This document shows positions 1-10,139 of a stretch of DNA of 64,000 nucleotides, in pieces. Every line of letters starts with the position of its first letter. Position 1 is the stretch's first letter. Both the position numbers and the translations under genes were made by a program. The stretch is taken from assembly GCA_018806985.1 (NCBI GenBank), contig JADANN010000450.1, forward strand, positions 1,792,835 through 1,856,834. The letters are read 5' to 3'. The notes under the pieces are model-generated. The model made no database searches. It had not been told where the DNA came from and saw nothing but the letters and a program-made list of their open reading frames with translations. The stretch comes from Angiostrongylus vasorum. Taxonomy: Eukaryota; Nematoda; Chromadorea; Rhabditida; Metastrongylidae.

Positions 1-409
1 AAATATTTTAATAAATTTTAAAAAATGTCCACCTCAGTCATCATGAAGACGTAAGCACCATTCTGACGTCGAACAGCAAGTGATGGACGTATCCCGCTAT
101 CTTTTGGCAATTCGCTTGCCACTTTTATCGCTCTTGATCGTGATAGCTAAGTAATTAAAGAAATTTACTATTTTTAAAGGGTTACTACCTACATCACATA
201 GATATGTATGTACGTATATTTGCATTTATGTATATATGAATATATGAATATATGTACATATATAAATATGCGTATATATGCATATATATATGCGTATATG
301 TATGAAAAGAAAATGAATGCAAGCATCCTCTTGGAAGACCACCCAAACGATAAGCAGAAATTTTCGCGACTAACTTCAACCATCTGCACTCGCAGATAGC
401 AATGATTTC

Positions 410-555
410 AGGATTACGGAATGACCCGTCGCAGCCATCATCATGTTCGAAGCAGACCACTACCACAGACGAAGATTGCGTGGTAGAGCAACGAATAGAA
501 ATTATGACAGGGCTGGCCCAACCAGTGAAGACCAGCCACTCAAGTGTCCAAGTAA
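410..555 (+). repeat. Family E fragment
   Basis: Terminal portion of the family-E repeat: GGCTGGCCCAACCAGTGAAG..CACTCAAGTGTCCAAGTAA is the reverse complement of 45782-45840. Related fragments lie at 2085-2400 (plus), 6180-6430 (plus, very decayed) and 63880-63930 (minus). Confidence 0.5.
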
Positions 556-629
556 ACAAATATATATGTATATGTAATTAAATATAAATATAAGCTAGCA
601 GACTTCAGCAATTTTCATCCCTTCGTAGA

Positions 630-758
630 ATGAAGCTCACCACCGCGCTTGACCTGCTCAGTGGAGATTTTTTTAAAGACAATGTTGACAAGAATGTACC
701 CACTGGTTGCTTGTGGACCTTTCCTGGATTTGGTGTGAATCATATAGAGTTCATGAAG
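630..758 (+). CDS. Possible coding exon, unknown protein
   Basis: From ATG at 630 (just after a TTCGTAG acceptor-like site) to a GTAACT donor after 758 there are 43 open codons, including LDLLSGDFFKDNVDKNV and GCLWTFPGFGVNHIEFMK. A second open piece with a donor lies at 841-893, but its phase does not join simply. No family is recognised. The composition looks protein-like, but a chance ORF cannot be excluded. Confidence 0.28.
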
Positions 759-1564
759 GTAACTTTAAACTGCGGTCGGTGTAAATGATTTCCATTACCT
801 TAATTGTTGGTTCTCACTTAAACCCACATACATAACTGCAGGCTTAGGGGAGCGCAAAGATCAACATGTTAAGCGAAAGGTCTGTGTAAGTAAATTACGG
901 AGAAGTATATGAATGTTAGGTCTTGCTCTCCTTCAGTGCACCTAAGGATGCTCCTTCCTGACTCGGCAACCCAAATGTGAATTTGCCGAACTACTATACG
1001 AGATCCCAACAATTATCACTAAGCATACTGTTACTAGGAAATGTAAAAATAAAGCTGTCCTTCCTTTGCAGAGCCCCCATTGATTCACACGGTCGAGTCT
1101 AATCAGTGGATCACTATTGGAGTTATAATTGACGGATATGACTTTTACTTTGCAAAATTTTCCTACGAGGAAAAAAGGGAAAAAAATGACACATATTTTA
1201 GAATAATCATTTCCTACCGCTGCCGAATTCATTTATCGCGTCTTCGTCGTCTTCATTTCGTATTTCGTTCTTTGTATCGGTGCAAATTCCGTTCCATAGT
1301 ACAAATTCCATTCTATGTTATTTCCATTCGGCACAGCTTTGCACTAAAGATGTCTTTTCCACTTTTGGGACGCGCTGTGAGGGCTTTCGATCCTAGTTAG
1401 TACTTGCATTCGGACCTCTTTAATTTTATTGCATTTTCTTAACAAGAAATGTTTACCAAAAATACGACAAGAAGAAAAAAAGCCAACCTCGCGAAAGCCG
1501 TACAGTCAAGCATTCGCTCAAGCACCAACAGCACAATTCTTAAGATGTACTATAATTTTTCACG

Positions 1565-1935
1565 GCAGGGTATGAAGTGAATTACAACCACAAGGATGCC
1601 AAGATATTCGCAAAACGTGGACCTGGGTTAGATCGAACCACGATTTCTCTTTTCGGAGGCTCGCGCATTACATACTGTGCCACGGAGGCCCTCCTGTGGT
1701 CTGATCTGGGGAGCCATCAATCCCGTTTACGGGTGATAGCTGATGACACTGGTAGATAGAAAACTAGATGGGAGAAACGAAGAGCAAGGGTATCCGTGGC
1801 AATGTGTGTAATGAGCGAGCCCCCGGAAAGGGAAATCGTGATTCGATCTGACCGTGGTCCACGTTTTGCGAATATCTCAGCACCTTGTGGTTGATTTCGC
1901 ATAATACCCTGCCGTGAAAATTGTAATAGGCAGTA
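1565..1935. repeat. Family D repeat, inverted pair
   Basis: A minus-oriented unit (GCAAAACGTGGACC.., 1565-1695) is followed by a plus-oriented unit (ATCTGACCGTGGTCC.., 1700-1935). The GGTTCGATCT-type box and the CGAATATCTCAGCA..TTGTGGTTG end define the family. Confidence 0.6.
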
Positions 1936-2084
1936 AATAAAAAAGTAAACTTTGCCGAGATAGTTCTTTAACTTCTGGTTCTCGGTTACGCATTATAAAA
2001 CATTCGCCTACAGTGCCTTTTTTCACATTCAATTAAGGCGTTTTTATCTTGGAACCTAAACTTGTTTCATTACGGAATCGGTCT

Positions 2085-2400
2085 CGAAGATGTCACGATA
2101 TTAGAAGCAGACCACCACCATGGACGACAATTGCGCGAAAGAAACGAGTGGAAATTTTGCTGGAGAACGAGTGTAGGCGTGTCACCCGTTGACTAAATAA
2201 GTAGGCGTTTCTCATAGGGATGATTGATTTTTTGACAGAGTATTCTGGACTGAGAAAGAGTTCGACATTTTCATCAGGAAGACCAGCTAGAGGTAAACCA
2301 GTGTCAGCAACCGCTGCCTTACTGTCAGCAGCTAAGTCACTCGAGGGAAGGTGGTGAAGGTTTCTAAAAAGCTCTAAAATGGATTCTGACAATCTACTAA
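2085..2400 (+). repeat. Decayed family E repeat
   Basis: The segment with GAGTTCGACATTTTCATCAGG matches the GGAGTTCGGCGTTTCCATCAG block of 17799-18219. AGAAGCAGACCACCACCATGG at 2102 matches 442-460. No coding content. Confidence 0.45.
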
Positions 2401-2504
2401 AAAAATCTTGCGAAATCAGTAAGTTGTCGTTGTCATGGAGGATATGTTGAAGCTCGCACCATTTTTCACAGACGGTAGATACGGGCCAACAAACTAATAG
2501 AAAT

Positions 2505-2850
2505 CCAAAAGATCGACTTTCTATAAGCTTCGGCTAGTTATCGATATATCTGTATATATGTTCTTACGAACTGTCCTTTTTCAGCCGACCCGAGGTTGGC
2601 ATAGACGTTCCCATTGTTGTTGTTCTCTTCCCTAAATGGCTGACGTTACGGCGACTTCGACTTCCTCAGAGCCTTCATTCCTTGTGAACAACACACAGGT
2701 AGTCCAACGGCAAGGCTTTGAGGAAGGCGAAGTCGCCAAAACGTCAGCCATTTAAGGAAGAGAACAACAACAATAAGAACATCTATGTCAACCTCGGATC
2801 GGCTAAAAAAGAGCAGTTCGTATGGACACAATTACAGATATTAGAAATAC
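2505..2850. mobile_element. Short inverted-end element, Penelope-derived
   Basis: The tail at 2513 (GATCGACTTTCTATAAGC) leads into inverted arms meeting around a spacer of about 40 nt at 2672-2713. Hammerhead-like motifs lie at 2639-2672 (minus) and 2714-2748 (plus). The arms share GTTGTTGTTCTCTTCC / GGAAGAGAACAACAACAA and extend out to TTCTTACGAACTG / CAGTTCGTATGG. No ORF of note. Confidence 0.65.
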
Positions 2851-3096
2851 CTTCAATTCACACGTGGTCTTGGTTCGATCCTCTATCGTGTGGTAACCAA
2901 CTTCACCATTTCTCCTACGCAAGGAAATTTGTGTGAGGGTTGTCTGCGAGGATTAAAAGACCGAAGTTGTACAACAGAAGACCTCTGTAAGCTATTCTAT
3001 AGGCCAAATATGCATTCATTCACCTCTACCATGTCACGAATGGAGTGCGTTTCAACGCTAACAGATTGAAAAAAGCTTAGCACTTTACTGCACCTT

Positions 3097-3387
3097 ATAA
3101 AGGATAAAAAAAAGCATAGAGCTCTCGGCGTTGATCAATCACTGAGTGATGCGCCATGCATTCGACTTCGTTAAGTATTGTTGGAGGTGATTGAATGCAT
3201 GTCTGGCCTTTGCAATGACTCGCGGTGGCCTAACGTTGTATTGAGCCAGTGCTGCTATTCTCCCAGACAAGTCTGGTACCAATTTACCGACCTCGGAATG
3301 ATGGAAGGCTTGGTGGGCCATGGGCGCGGGGATCGATTCCACGTGTGTGCCGCAGTGGCGCCTCCAACTACTGCGCCACACGCGCCC
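3097..3387 (-). repeat. Family A tRNA-like SINE
   Basis: The minus-strand head GGGCGCGTGTGGCGCAGTAG plus GGAATCGATCC resembles tRNA A and B boxes. The body contains the CAGACTTGTCTGG palindrome and the tail ends in a TTTATCC-type repeat (AAGGATAAA on plus). No functional tRNA fold is kept. Confidence 0.75.
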
Positions 3388-3495
3388 TACTACTACGCCT
3401 TATAGCACGCAAAAAATATGTTAATACCATCGTCTTTAAAGTTAATATGTACAATAGAAATTAAACTACGAAAACCACTCTAGATTGCTTTTCAG

Positions 3496-3539
3496 GTCGC
3501 CACATGGGATTTTCATTCGGAACTTGTACTTTCGGAAAT
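3496..3539 (+). CDS. Possible 44-nt internal exon
   Basis: A TTTTCAG acceptor and GTAAGTAC donor bracket 44 nt that can read RHMGFSFGTCTFGN (two bases, then 14 codons). Both splice sites match nematode consensus well, but a unit this short could be chance. No partner exon was identified. Confidence 0.2.
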
Positions 3540-3904
3540 GTAAGTACAGCAGCAAGCCTCACTGTAGCAAATCGTTTGTCTCTAAGAAGTAGCTGAAGGA
3601 ACAGTAATGTTTTTTATTCATGTTTAATGCCGTGTAGTATTCTCACACAACAATTGCATTTATTGATTTACAAAAATATAGCCACGTGTTTCCAATGTTT
3701 AATATTAAAGTTATACCAACAGCACATTTCACACGTAGACCTTCTAGTTGTCTTTTAAAAAAAAGAGTTTTAGAAAAAAGTGATAAGATGGAAAAGGAAA
3801 AGTCGAAGTCAAAGTGATATAAGAAACCGATTTAGGTCTAATGTGAAGGCAAAGTTTAAGTTTATTATCAACGCTATTAATTATCGTGCTTAAGAGAATC
3901 TTAC

Positions 3905-4000
3905 CTCAGATGACGGATCTAGAACAAACAGTACATCGACGCAAGTGAGTACGATGTTCACGAGAACGAAAAACAAGACCGCTTGTAGAGTTGTTCGCAT
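3905..4000 (-). CDS. First exon of a secreted or membrane vWA-domain protein
   Basis: The exon runs from ATG at 4000 to a CTGAG/GTAAGATT donor at 3904, 32 codons ending in phase 0. It encodes a basic start (MRTT), a hydrophobic core (LQAVLFFVLVNIVLT), then CVDVLFVLDPSSE. The last part fits the first strand and MIDAS start (DxSxS-type, here DPSSE) of a von Willebrand A domain, which commonly follows directly on a signal peptide in nematode secreted proteins. No following exon was recognised at lower coordinates, so the gene may be broken, have long introns, or run out of the window. The vWA call rests on about 12 residues. Confidence 0.5.
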
Positions 4001-5400
4001 CTGGTTGACCACACAGGCTAGAGGCAAAAGACGACAACGTTTGAGCAAATCTCAATTTACGATCTGAGATCGGCTAGATATATCGATGAAAAGATCATTC
4101 GATCATTCAGGATCAAGAATGAAACGAATAAATGAATGAACAGCTCAGTGTCGCACACTCGGCATGGATCGTTATTCAAGATAAAAAATCACGAAATAAT
4201 TTTATACATTTCGCGAAATCGAAACCAGTTACGTCGACGAGATCCTATTCTCGTCTAGTTGGCATCAACTCTTGTTCCTCAATTGAAAAGCAAGCAAACA
4301 AGCATTTCTAAGTGCGGAGGAATAACGTCCTTAAAGTTCACATGTGTTCTTCAATGAAGTCATCTAAAATCGGCAACAACAACAACAAACGTCATTTGTT
4401 CTCAAACTTAACTTTTATTAACATGTTTATATAGGTCCTTTGATAACGCCATCTATCTTTCTCTTCTTAAATCCAAACACTCCTAATTCAACCAAGTGTG
4501 CCGGTCCTACGGGGTTAGCAATTTGGTAGCAGTCTTGTGTGGGGAAACCTCTCTTCGACCCAGACAGACCAGCAGCTGCAGCTACGGTTATGTAACTAAG
4601 GCATACTCTAGTAGTGGTATGCGATGTTTACAAAGGAAAACAACTCAGGGATTATAGGAATTAAACGACATTAGTAAAAAAGACGACATCCTTAAGATAA
4701 AGAATACGAGACGAAAACCGGATGGAAGAAGTCTCGAGATCCACACAGTGCGTGAAGTTATGCTACGTAAATAAATCGGATCAAAGTTGAAACCAGATTA
4801 AACTGGATAAATGAATCAAACAACTTCGTTCATGTCTGGCTTTCGCATATGGTCCACTATGCATCCGTAAACTGGACACTTGTGCTTTACTTTTATTTGT
4901 TTATCATATATATAAGTTTTTACTAAATGCTTTCATGTTAGAATTTTTCTCGCCGATTCGATCTCATACATCCTCGTAGGTCGGTTCAGTCGGCTAATCG
5001 CAAGATCGGTTTCGCACTTCAAGAAACGTGGTGGCAAGGCAACAATCCCACTCATAGATTCACAAGATGGCCGGCAATTTCTAGAGGAACGCACGTTGAA
5101 ACAGTAGTTAGTCATCGTGTCCAGAAAGAGAGGAGATGACAGATCCTAAAGCCGCATCCCCACTTTCGACCCTCCCCTTTTTACGTATAATTATTGTAAG
5201 ACAGCAAAACGAATTGAAGAAGTGTTGGAAATCACAATAGATCTAAGCATGGATCATCTAAGTAGCCTTTGTGCAGTCGAAATGTCCAATCTATGAAGAT
5301 GATTATACAAACGAATAAACGAACTATACAAACAAAAAAGAGAAGACAAAACATAAGTGTGGGCAGCCATGCAATGGATCCCATACACATATAAAAGAAT
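4001..5400. other. Unassigned DNA upstream of the vWA exon
   Basis: No repeat family or convincing exon recognised. It would hold the promoter of the vWA-type gene if that gene is real. Confidence 0.4.
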
Positions 5401-5401
5401 A

Positions 5402-5638
5402 AAACATAAAGCTTGATCAATCCCTGAGGGTTCGCCATGCTTTTGACTTCATTAGCTGGGCTTTACTATGACTCACGAGAGCCTGCCGATATATAGAGCA
5501 AGAGCTGCTATTCTTCCAGAAAAGTCTGGTACCAATTTGCTGAGCCCTGAGGGATGGCAGGCTTGGTGAGCCTGGTACGCGGGAATCGATCCCATTTGTA
5601 TTGCAGGACGCCTCCGACCACTGCGCTACACGCGCCCC
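5402..5638 (-). repeat. Family A tRNA-like SINE
   Basis: The minus-strand head at 5638 (GGGGCGCGTGTAGCGCAGTG) has a matching B-box region, followed by the CAGACTTTTCTGG-type body and the common tail near 5405. Confidence 0.7.
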
Positions 5639-5743
5639 CTTCCTGTACACCTATATAATCTATATATTAAGTTAAGAAATTATTTCAAGCTGCAACTACT
5701 GCTTCGCACAAATATCTTTGTTTGTCTATTATTTAAATGCATT

Positions 5744-5747
<4 letters not shown>

Positions 5748-5782
<35 letters not shown>
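5748..5782. repeat. (AT)n microsatellite
   Basis: Roughly 17 AT units; a similar short tract is at 35418-35442. Confidence 0.9.
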
Positions 5783-5785
<3 letters not shown>

Positions 5786-5829
5786 CATTTTAAGTGATAA
5801 GTCACCACATCTACTGCGCAGATGCCAAC

Positions 5830-6092
5830 ATTTTCTCACATTCGTTTCCTTTTCCTCGCGCTTATCATCCACAGTAGTCCTCGAACATTTCGGGTGAGCT
5901 GCTGCTTCAGGATTTCGTCTGCTTTATCAATGCCGTAGGATGCTGGCGGAGGGTAATCTGTGCAATCTTGGAGGTAGCCGGGCTAAGGCGTTCTCACGTA
6001 GATTGGATGAGAGTGTTGGGGTGGAGATCGAACTAGAGCCCTTGCTTCCTGACCGACGGCATCACTAACCACTGCATTGCCCCCCGCGCCGT
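5830..6092 (-). repeat. Family C tRNA-like SINE
   Basis: The minus-strand head begins at 6092: GGCGCGGGGGGCAATGCAGTGG, GTTAGTGATGCC and AGTTCGATCTCCACCCC. The body runs to about 5830 through AGCCGGGCTAAGGCGTTC. Confidence 0.6.
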
Positions 6093-6439
6093 ATTTGTAT
6101 ACGACTATGTAAAAAAGGATTAGGTGGAAAAAAGCATATTAGAAGGTAAGTAATTCTTATTCTTTACCACCTCATTATGGTTGAAGGATGTTTCTGGGTG
6201 TCAGAGTGTGTTACACACTGGGTGTTTGTTCCTCCAACAAAGTTTCGAAAATCTGAGGAGGAGTCCGACGTTTTCATACTTAAGCCCAACTTAGAGCAAA
6301 ACAATTCCAGGAATGGTCACCCTTTTCAGTATCAACTCCTCCGAGGCTGGCAATTCTCTCATTGATCCACGACGGCTGGTGACTACCTGTGATGGGGACG
6401 TGAGGTAAGCCTCAACTAGCCTCGGGCATCCAGGGGTCC

Positions 6440-7030
6440 TCTGATAGTTCAACAGGCAATAAATCGGCCCCATTCCGCTGGACACTGAATGCTTTCCCCA
6501 AAGACGTTTAGCAGTGAGACAACGTCTAGCAACCGATCAAATCTCGGGTTGTGTAATACGACACTGGAACTGGATCAAAGGAAAACCACGACACGCATCA
6601 AGTTCCACGCGACCACCTTTTAGGAAACAAAAAGCAGGAAGAAAGACATAAGCCAAGTAGATGACCGAACCCATTTCGTTCCTGAAGAGAAAACTCCGTC
6701 ACGAAGTGCCCTAGCACAGGCTCTGCCCTGCGCCGATCTGCCACCCACTAGGTCATCTCACACGAGATCCTACCACCTTGGCTAGCTATATTCCGTTTCC
6801 AAGGTCTGTGTTAAAGAGGTCATTATAGTCAAGTACTACTTACCAAGCTGTACAGTTGATTGGCCCGAGTCATTTTTAACAAAACCGATGGGAAAGAGAT
6901 CAGACGATAACCAAAGAAACATGGAATTTTCAAAATGAATCACTATGTTTCTTTCCAAAATAACCGTCATTGAACCTCAGTATTAACATTCAGTGATTCC
7001 TTTGAATTATCAAGGTAGCAGGCTCTAACG
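6440..7030. other. Unassigned DNA
   Basis: Nothing recognised; the short ORFs are not protein-like. Confidence 0.4.
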
Positions 7031-7039
7031 GTTTATCGC

Positions 7040-7420
7040 CTTATCGTGACTGGCAGGTGTTCCTGCATGTCGGGCTGCGATGTACAGCTGGGGGGAATCA
7101 TCCCCCCGCCATGGTCGCCCAAACTGAGAAGAAGTCCGGCGTTTCCATCGGGTGGAAAGCCCAGCTAAGAGTAAACCAATACCAGGATGCACCACCGACT
7201 TGGTATCGAACTAGTCGCGTGGTGACTAATCTCCGTCTAATCCATGAGGGCTGCAACTGCCTGTAATGGTAACGACCTAGAGGAGACTTTGGCTAGGCTG
7301 ATCTCGCGACTCCAGAGAACCACAATGGCGTAACTAGCGAAACTAGGGAAAAGTGGAAATTATGCTGGGGGCTCGTAAAACCAGTGCATACGGGCTATCC
7401 AATTATTCAAGCGAGTAAGT
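7040..7420 (+). repeat. Family E dispersed repeat
   Basis: About 75% similar by eye to 17799-18219 from CTGGCAGGTGTTCCTG through AAATTATGCTGGGG. The C-rich run is shorter (CATCCCCCCGCC). The end resembles ATTCAAGCGAGTAAGTAA. Confidence 0.7.
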
Positions 7421-7429
7421 AAATTTAAA

Positions 7430-8515
7430 ATAACAAGAGGATGATAAAAAAGTTTGTTCGCTAACGTTTCGACGTCTTTTGGAGTCGGTAATCCGAGTCA
7501 ACTGTCCACAGTTTTTCAAATATTGTTACGCTCTATGCTAGCTGATAATGATGTATACTGCTGCAGGATGAATTGTTCGCTGAAAAACAAACTATCACCA
7601 ACGGACATGCAGCTCTCCTCTAACATCTCACACATAAAAAGGCAGCTTTTTGCAAAAAAGTATGTTTCGAACAGCCACCGTTGTGTGCCAAGGAAGAGAG
7701 CAGAAGGAATAATGCTTGAAATTGGCTTGAAAAATAGCCACTTCCAATAGCTACGAAATTGTTGCGCCTCCGGATAAGTGTAAAGGGAAATCCAAGCCCC
7801 TAAACAAAACTCTAGCCATAACAAGGCCCGATTTATCCTTCCGTTCATTTTCAACGAAAAAAAGTGCGACTATAAAACGTTGTTTTAAATGGGCCAAACC
7901 AGAGAATTGGGTAACAGGGATAGAAATACCAACCGTGCATTCTAAGACACCAGCTAGTTCGCAACCGCTATGACTGTCTTTTTGTAGAGCGTGTGGAGAC
8001 GAATACGATGGCGAAAGCGGTAGGTCCTCTTGCTAGCGTATAAAGAAAAAAGAAAACATAGTCGGTAAATCTAAGGCTAAACCAAATACTCTACTAAGTG
8101 CGTAGAGGACACAAAGATAGTACGGGTAAGATTTTGAAATAGAAGTTAGCATCCTCGCAAAGCAATCGGAAACCTCAGCGTGCAAAACTCTCGAAGCACT
8201 ACCACTCTGGGATAAATTCCAAGGACCCAAAAAGGAATCGCTGGGAGCAATATCTCGTTATCACGAATAATCTCACACAGTATCTAAGACATATTTAAAT
8301 GCAAGAGAGGCACATTACACTTCCAAATGAAATCTGTGTGGTTGGTCTCCCTGTGAAATGCTCAGTGGAACACTTGTTTTGGAAACTTTGCTCAACGTTT
8401 CCTCTGTTTTGGTTATGGAGGAGTTTGGCTGGGTAGATTGCAGTCATCTCGATCTTTCCAGGCTCTGAAGAAGAGGAAATCTGCCGAAACATCAGCTTGT
8501 TCATAAATAAAGATC
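7430..8515 (+). mobile_element. Degraded Penelope element 3' fragment
   Basis: The plus strand around 7600-7690 keeps the pattern SNISHIKRQLFAKKYVSNSH seen upstream of the endonuclease in the copy at 50707. At 8140-8225 a frame-broken version of the C-terminal tail (ETSACKTLEAL.. then ..WDKFQGP) is visible. The terminal part 8295-8500 matches 18245-18480, including the closing hammerhead-like motif (8463-8496). No intact frame remains. Confidence 0.6.
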
Positions 8516-9534
8516 ACAGTAAGAACATCGTATTTGCTCATCAAGAAAAACAGTTATCAAAGGATAACTAATAACGACAACCATCACGCATAAAAAGAGC
8601 ATCGCCGAGTGAAGTTGCTTCATTCGAGCGGTGCTGCACTGGAGAATATTCAGTTCGATACGAGGATGAAGACACCTCACCAAGATGATGAACGACTGCA
8701 GACCATCGACTCATATCAATCCGGTTCTGCAGAAAATGAAGACGCGAAACATTAGGCGATTAAACGTTTTTTTATCAACGTCGTGTTAGCTTGAGAATCT
8801 AAGAACGTATTCAATCACCAGAATAGGTCGTAATAGCATTATTAAGAGGATGGCACTATTACGTTTCATTTTAATCGGCATGTATAAGGTTTTCGATTCT
8901 GTTGCACAGGAAGAAGTCGTCGAAGATTTAAACAGTTAGATACGTCTTTAAGGATCCCCATACTCAACGCCATCAGCTTTGTAATCAGAATTTCACACCG
9001 TCTAACGCTACTGCTATCGGCGTAAACCTACTGTTATGGCAATGAGACGCCACTAGATCCAATATACTTGCAGCCTCTTCTAAGAATGTGACAACGAGTA
9101 TGCAACAAGACGAAAGTAAAAGACGATGGACTATATTCCTTTTCATGATCAAATCATTTATAACACAAAGCATTAAATACATTGTGCAATAGTGTACAAC
9201 ATCGACAACGATTCCGAAGAAGTGATCTTCTGTTGAGCATTAGAACAACGATGTCCATGAGAAACGAATTCATTTCTAACATACAGAAGTCAACATCATA
9301 AATACTCCAACTATGCGTATTTAAATGACAATGCATGGAATCGTAGAACCCTCCATAGTAATAACAACTAAAGGACAAATTTGATATTTCAGTCAGATCT
9401 TTCCTCAATTCACTCAACTCTACACATTTTTAATATTTATACCTACCCAGATTTTCATATCACTTCTACATATTTAGGAAGTAATTACACATGGTGAAAC
9501 CGTAACAATAATATGAACAGTAGTTTTTTTACAG
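8516..9534. other. Unassigned DNA
   Basis: No repeat family or domain seen, except the acceptor leading into the possible exon at 9535. Confidence 0.4.
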
Positions 9535-9764
9535 GATATATCACAAAAGCAGGATATACTAATGACTGCCGTTATTTGAATTGCTCAGCAGTACCACCAT
9601 ATGCCTTCCGTGCCCGTCACAGGCGACGTGTCACTGATTCGAATCGTGCACTCTTCAGCGATATTGTACGCAGGAGAGATAGTCGATTTGATGTGCCGAG
9701 TGAGCTTAATAAATGCCTAAAAGAAAATAATTCCTTTCTACCAACACTCCATGTCCAACGATAA
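9535..9764 (+). CDS. Possible terminal exon, unknown protein
   Basis: A strong acceptor (seven T followed by ACAG) opens a 76-codon frame (after two bases) ending in TAA at 9762-9764. The product contains CRYLNCSAVPPYAFRAR, then RRRVTDSNRALFSDIVRRRD and a Ser/Leu/Asn-rich end; it is basic and not low-complexity. No upstream partner exon was found and no family is recognised. It could be an old repeat fragment that happens to be open. Confidence 0.33.
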
Positions 9765-9909
9765 AGAATACTGCTTCATGAGCAGGGACTTGTGCTGGTT
9801 AGGGAGTGAGGATACTACACGCAATTGACCGTGGTTATAGGCGACCATATCTTATATAATACTTACATGTATGGTAGGTAAGTGAATAAAGAGAAATATA
9901 ACTTCTGTA

Positions 9910-10085
9910 ATGCTGAGATATTTGTAAAACTCCGGACCGCAGGTGTTTGCGGTGGGGAACGAACGCGCTATTGTCCTCTCCGGGTAGTAACGCGCTCAAC
10001 ACCACACCATGCGGGTCCTTCGTTTCGCCTGTCTCTCAGCTAGTTCTATCGATCTTTTGCCATCAGCAATCACCAGTGAATACAG
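9910..10085 (-). repeat. Family D repeat
   Basis: GAGATATTTGTAAAACTCCGG to CAGCAATCACC matches the other D units; it lies just beyond the 3' end of the RTE copy at 10140. Confidence 0.6.
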
Positions 10086-10139
10086 AGAGTTGATTCCTAA
10101 TTACTCTGACACGCCTTACCGATTTATACATTCTTTTTG

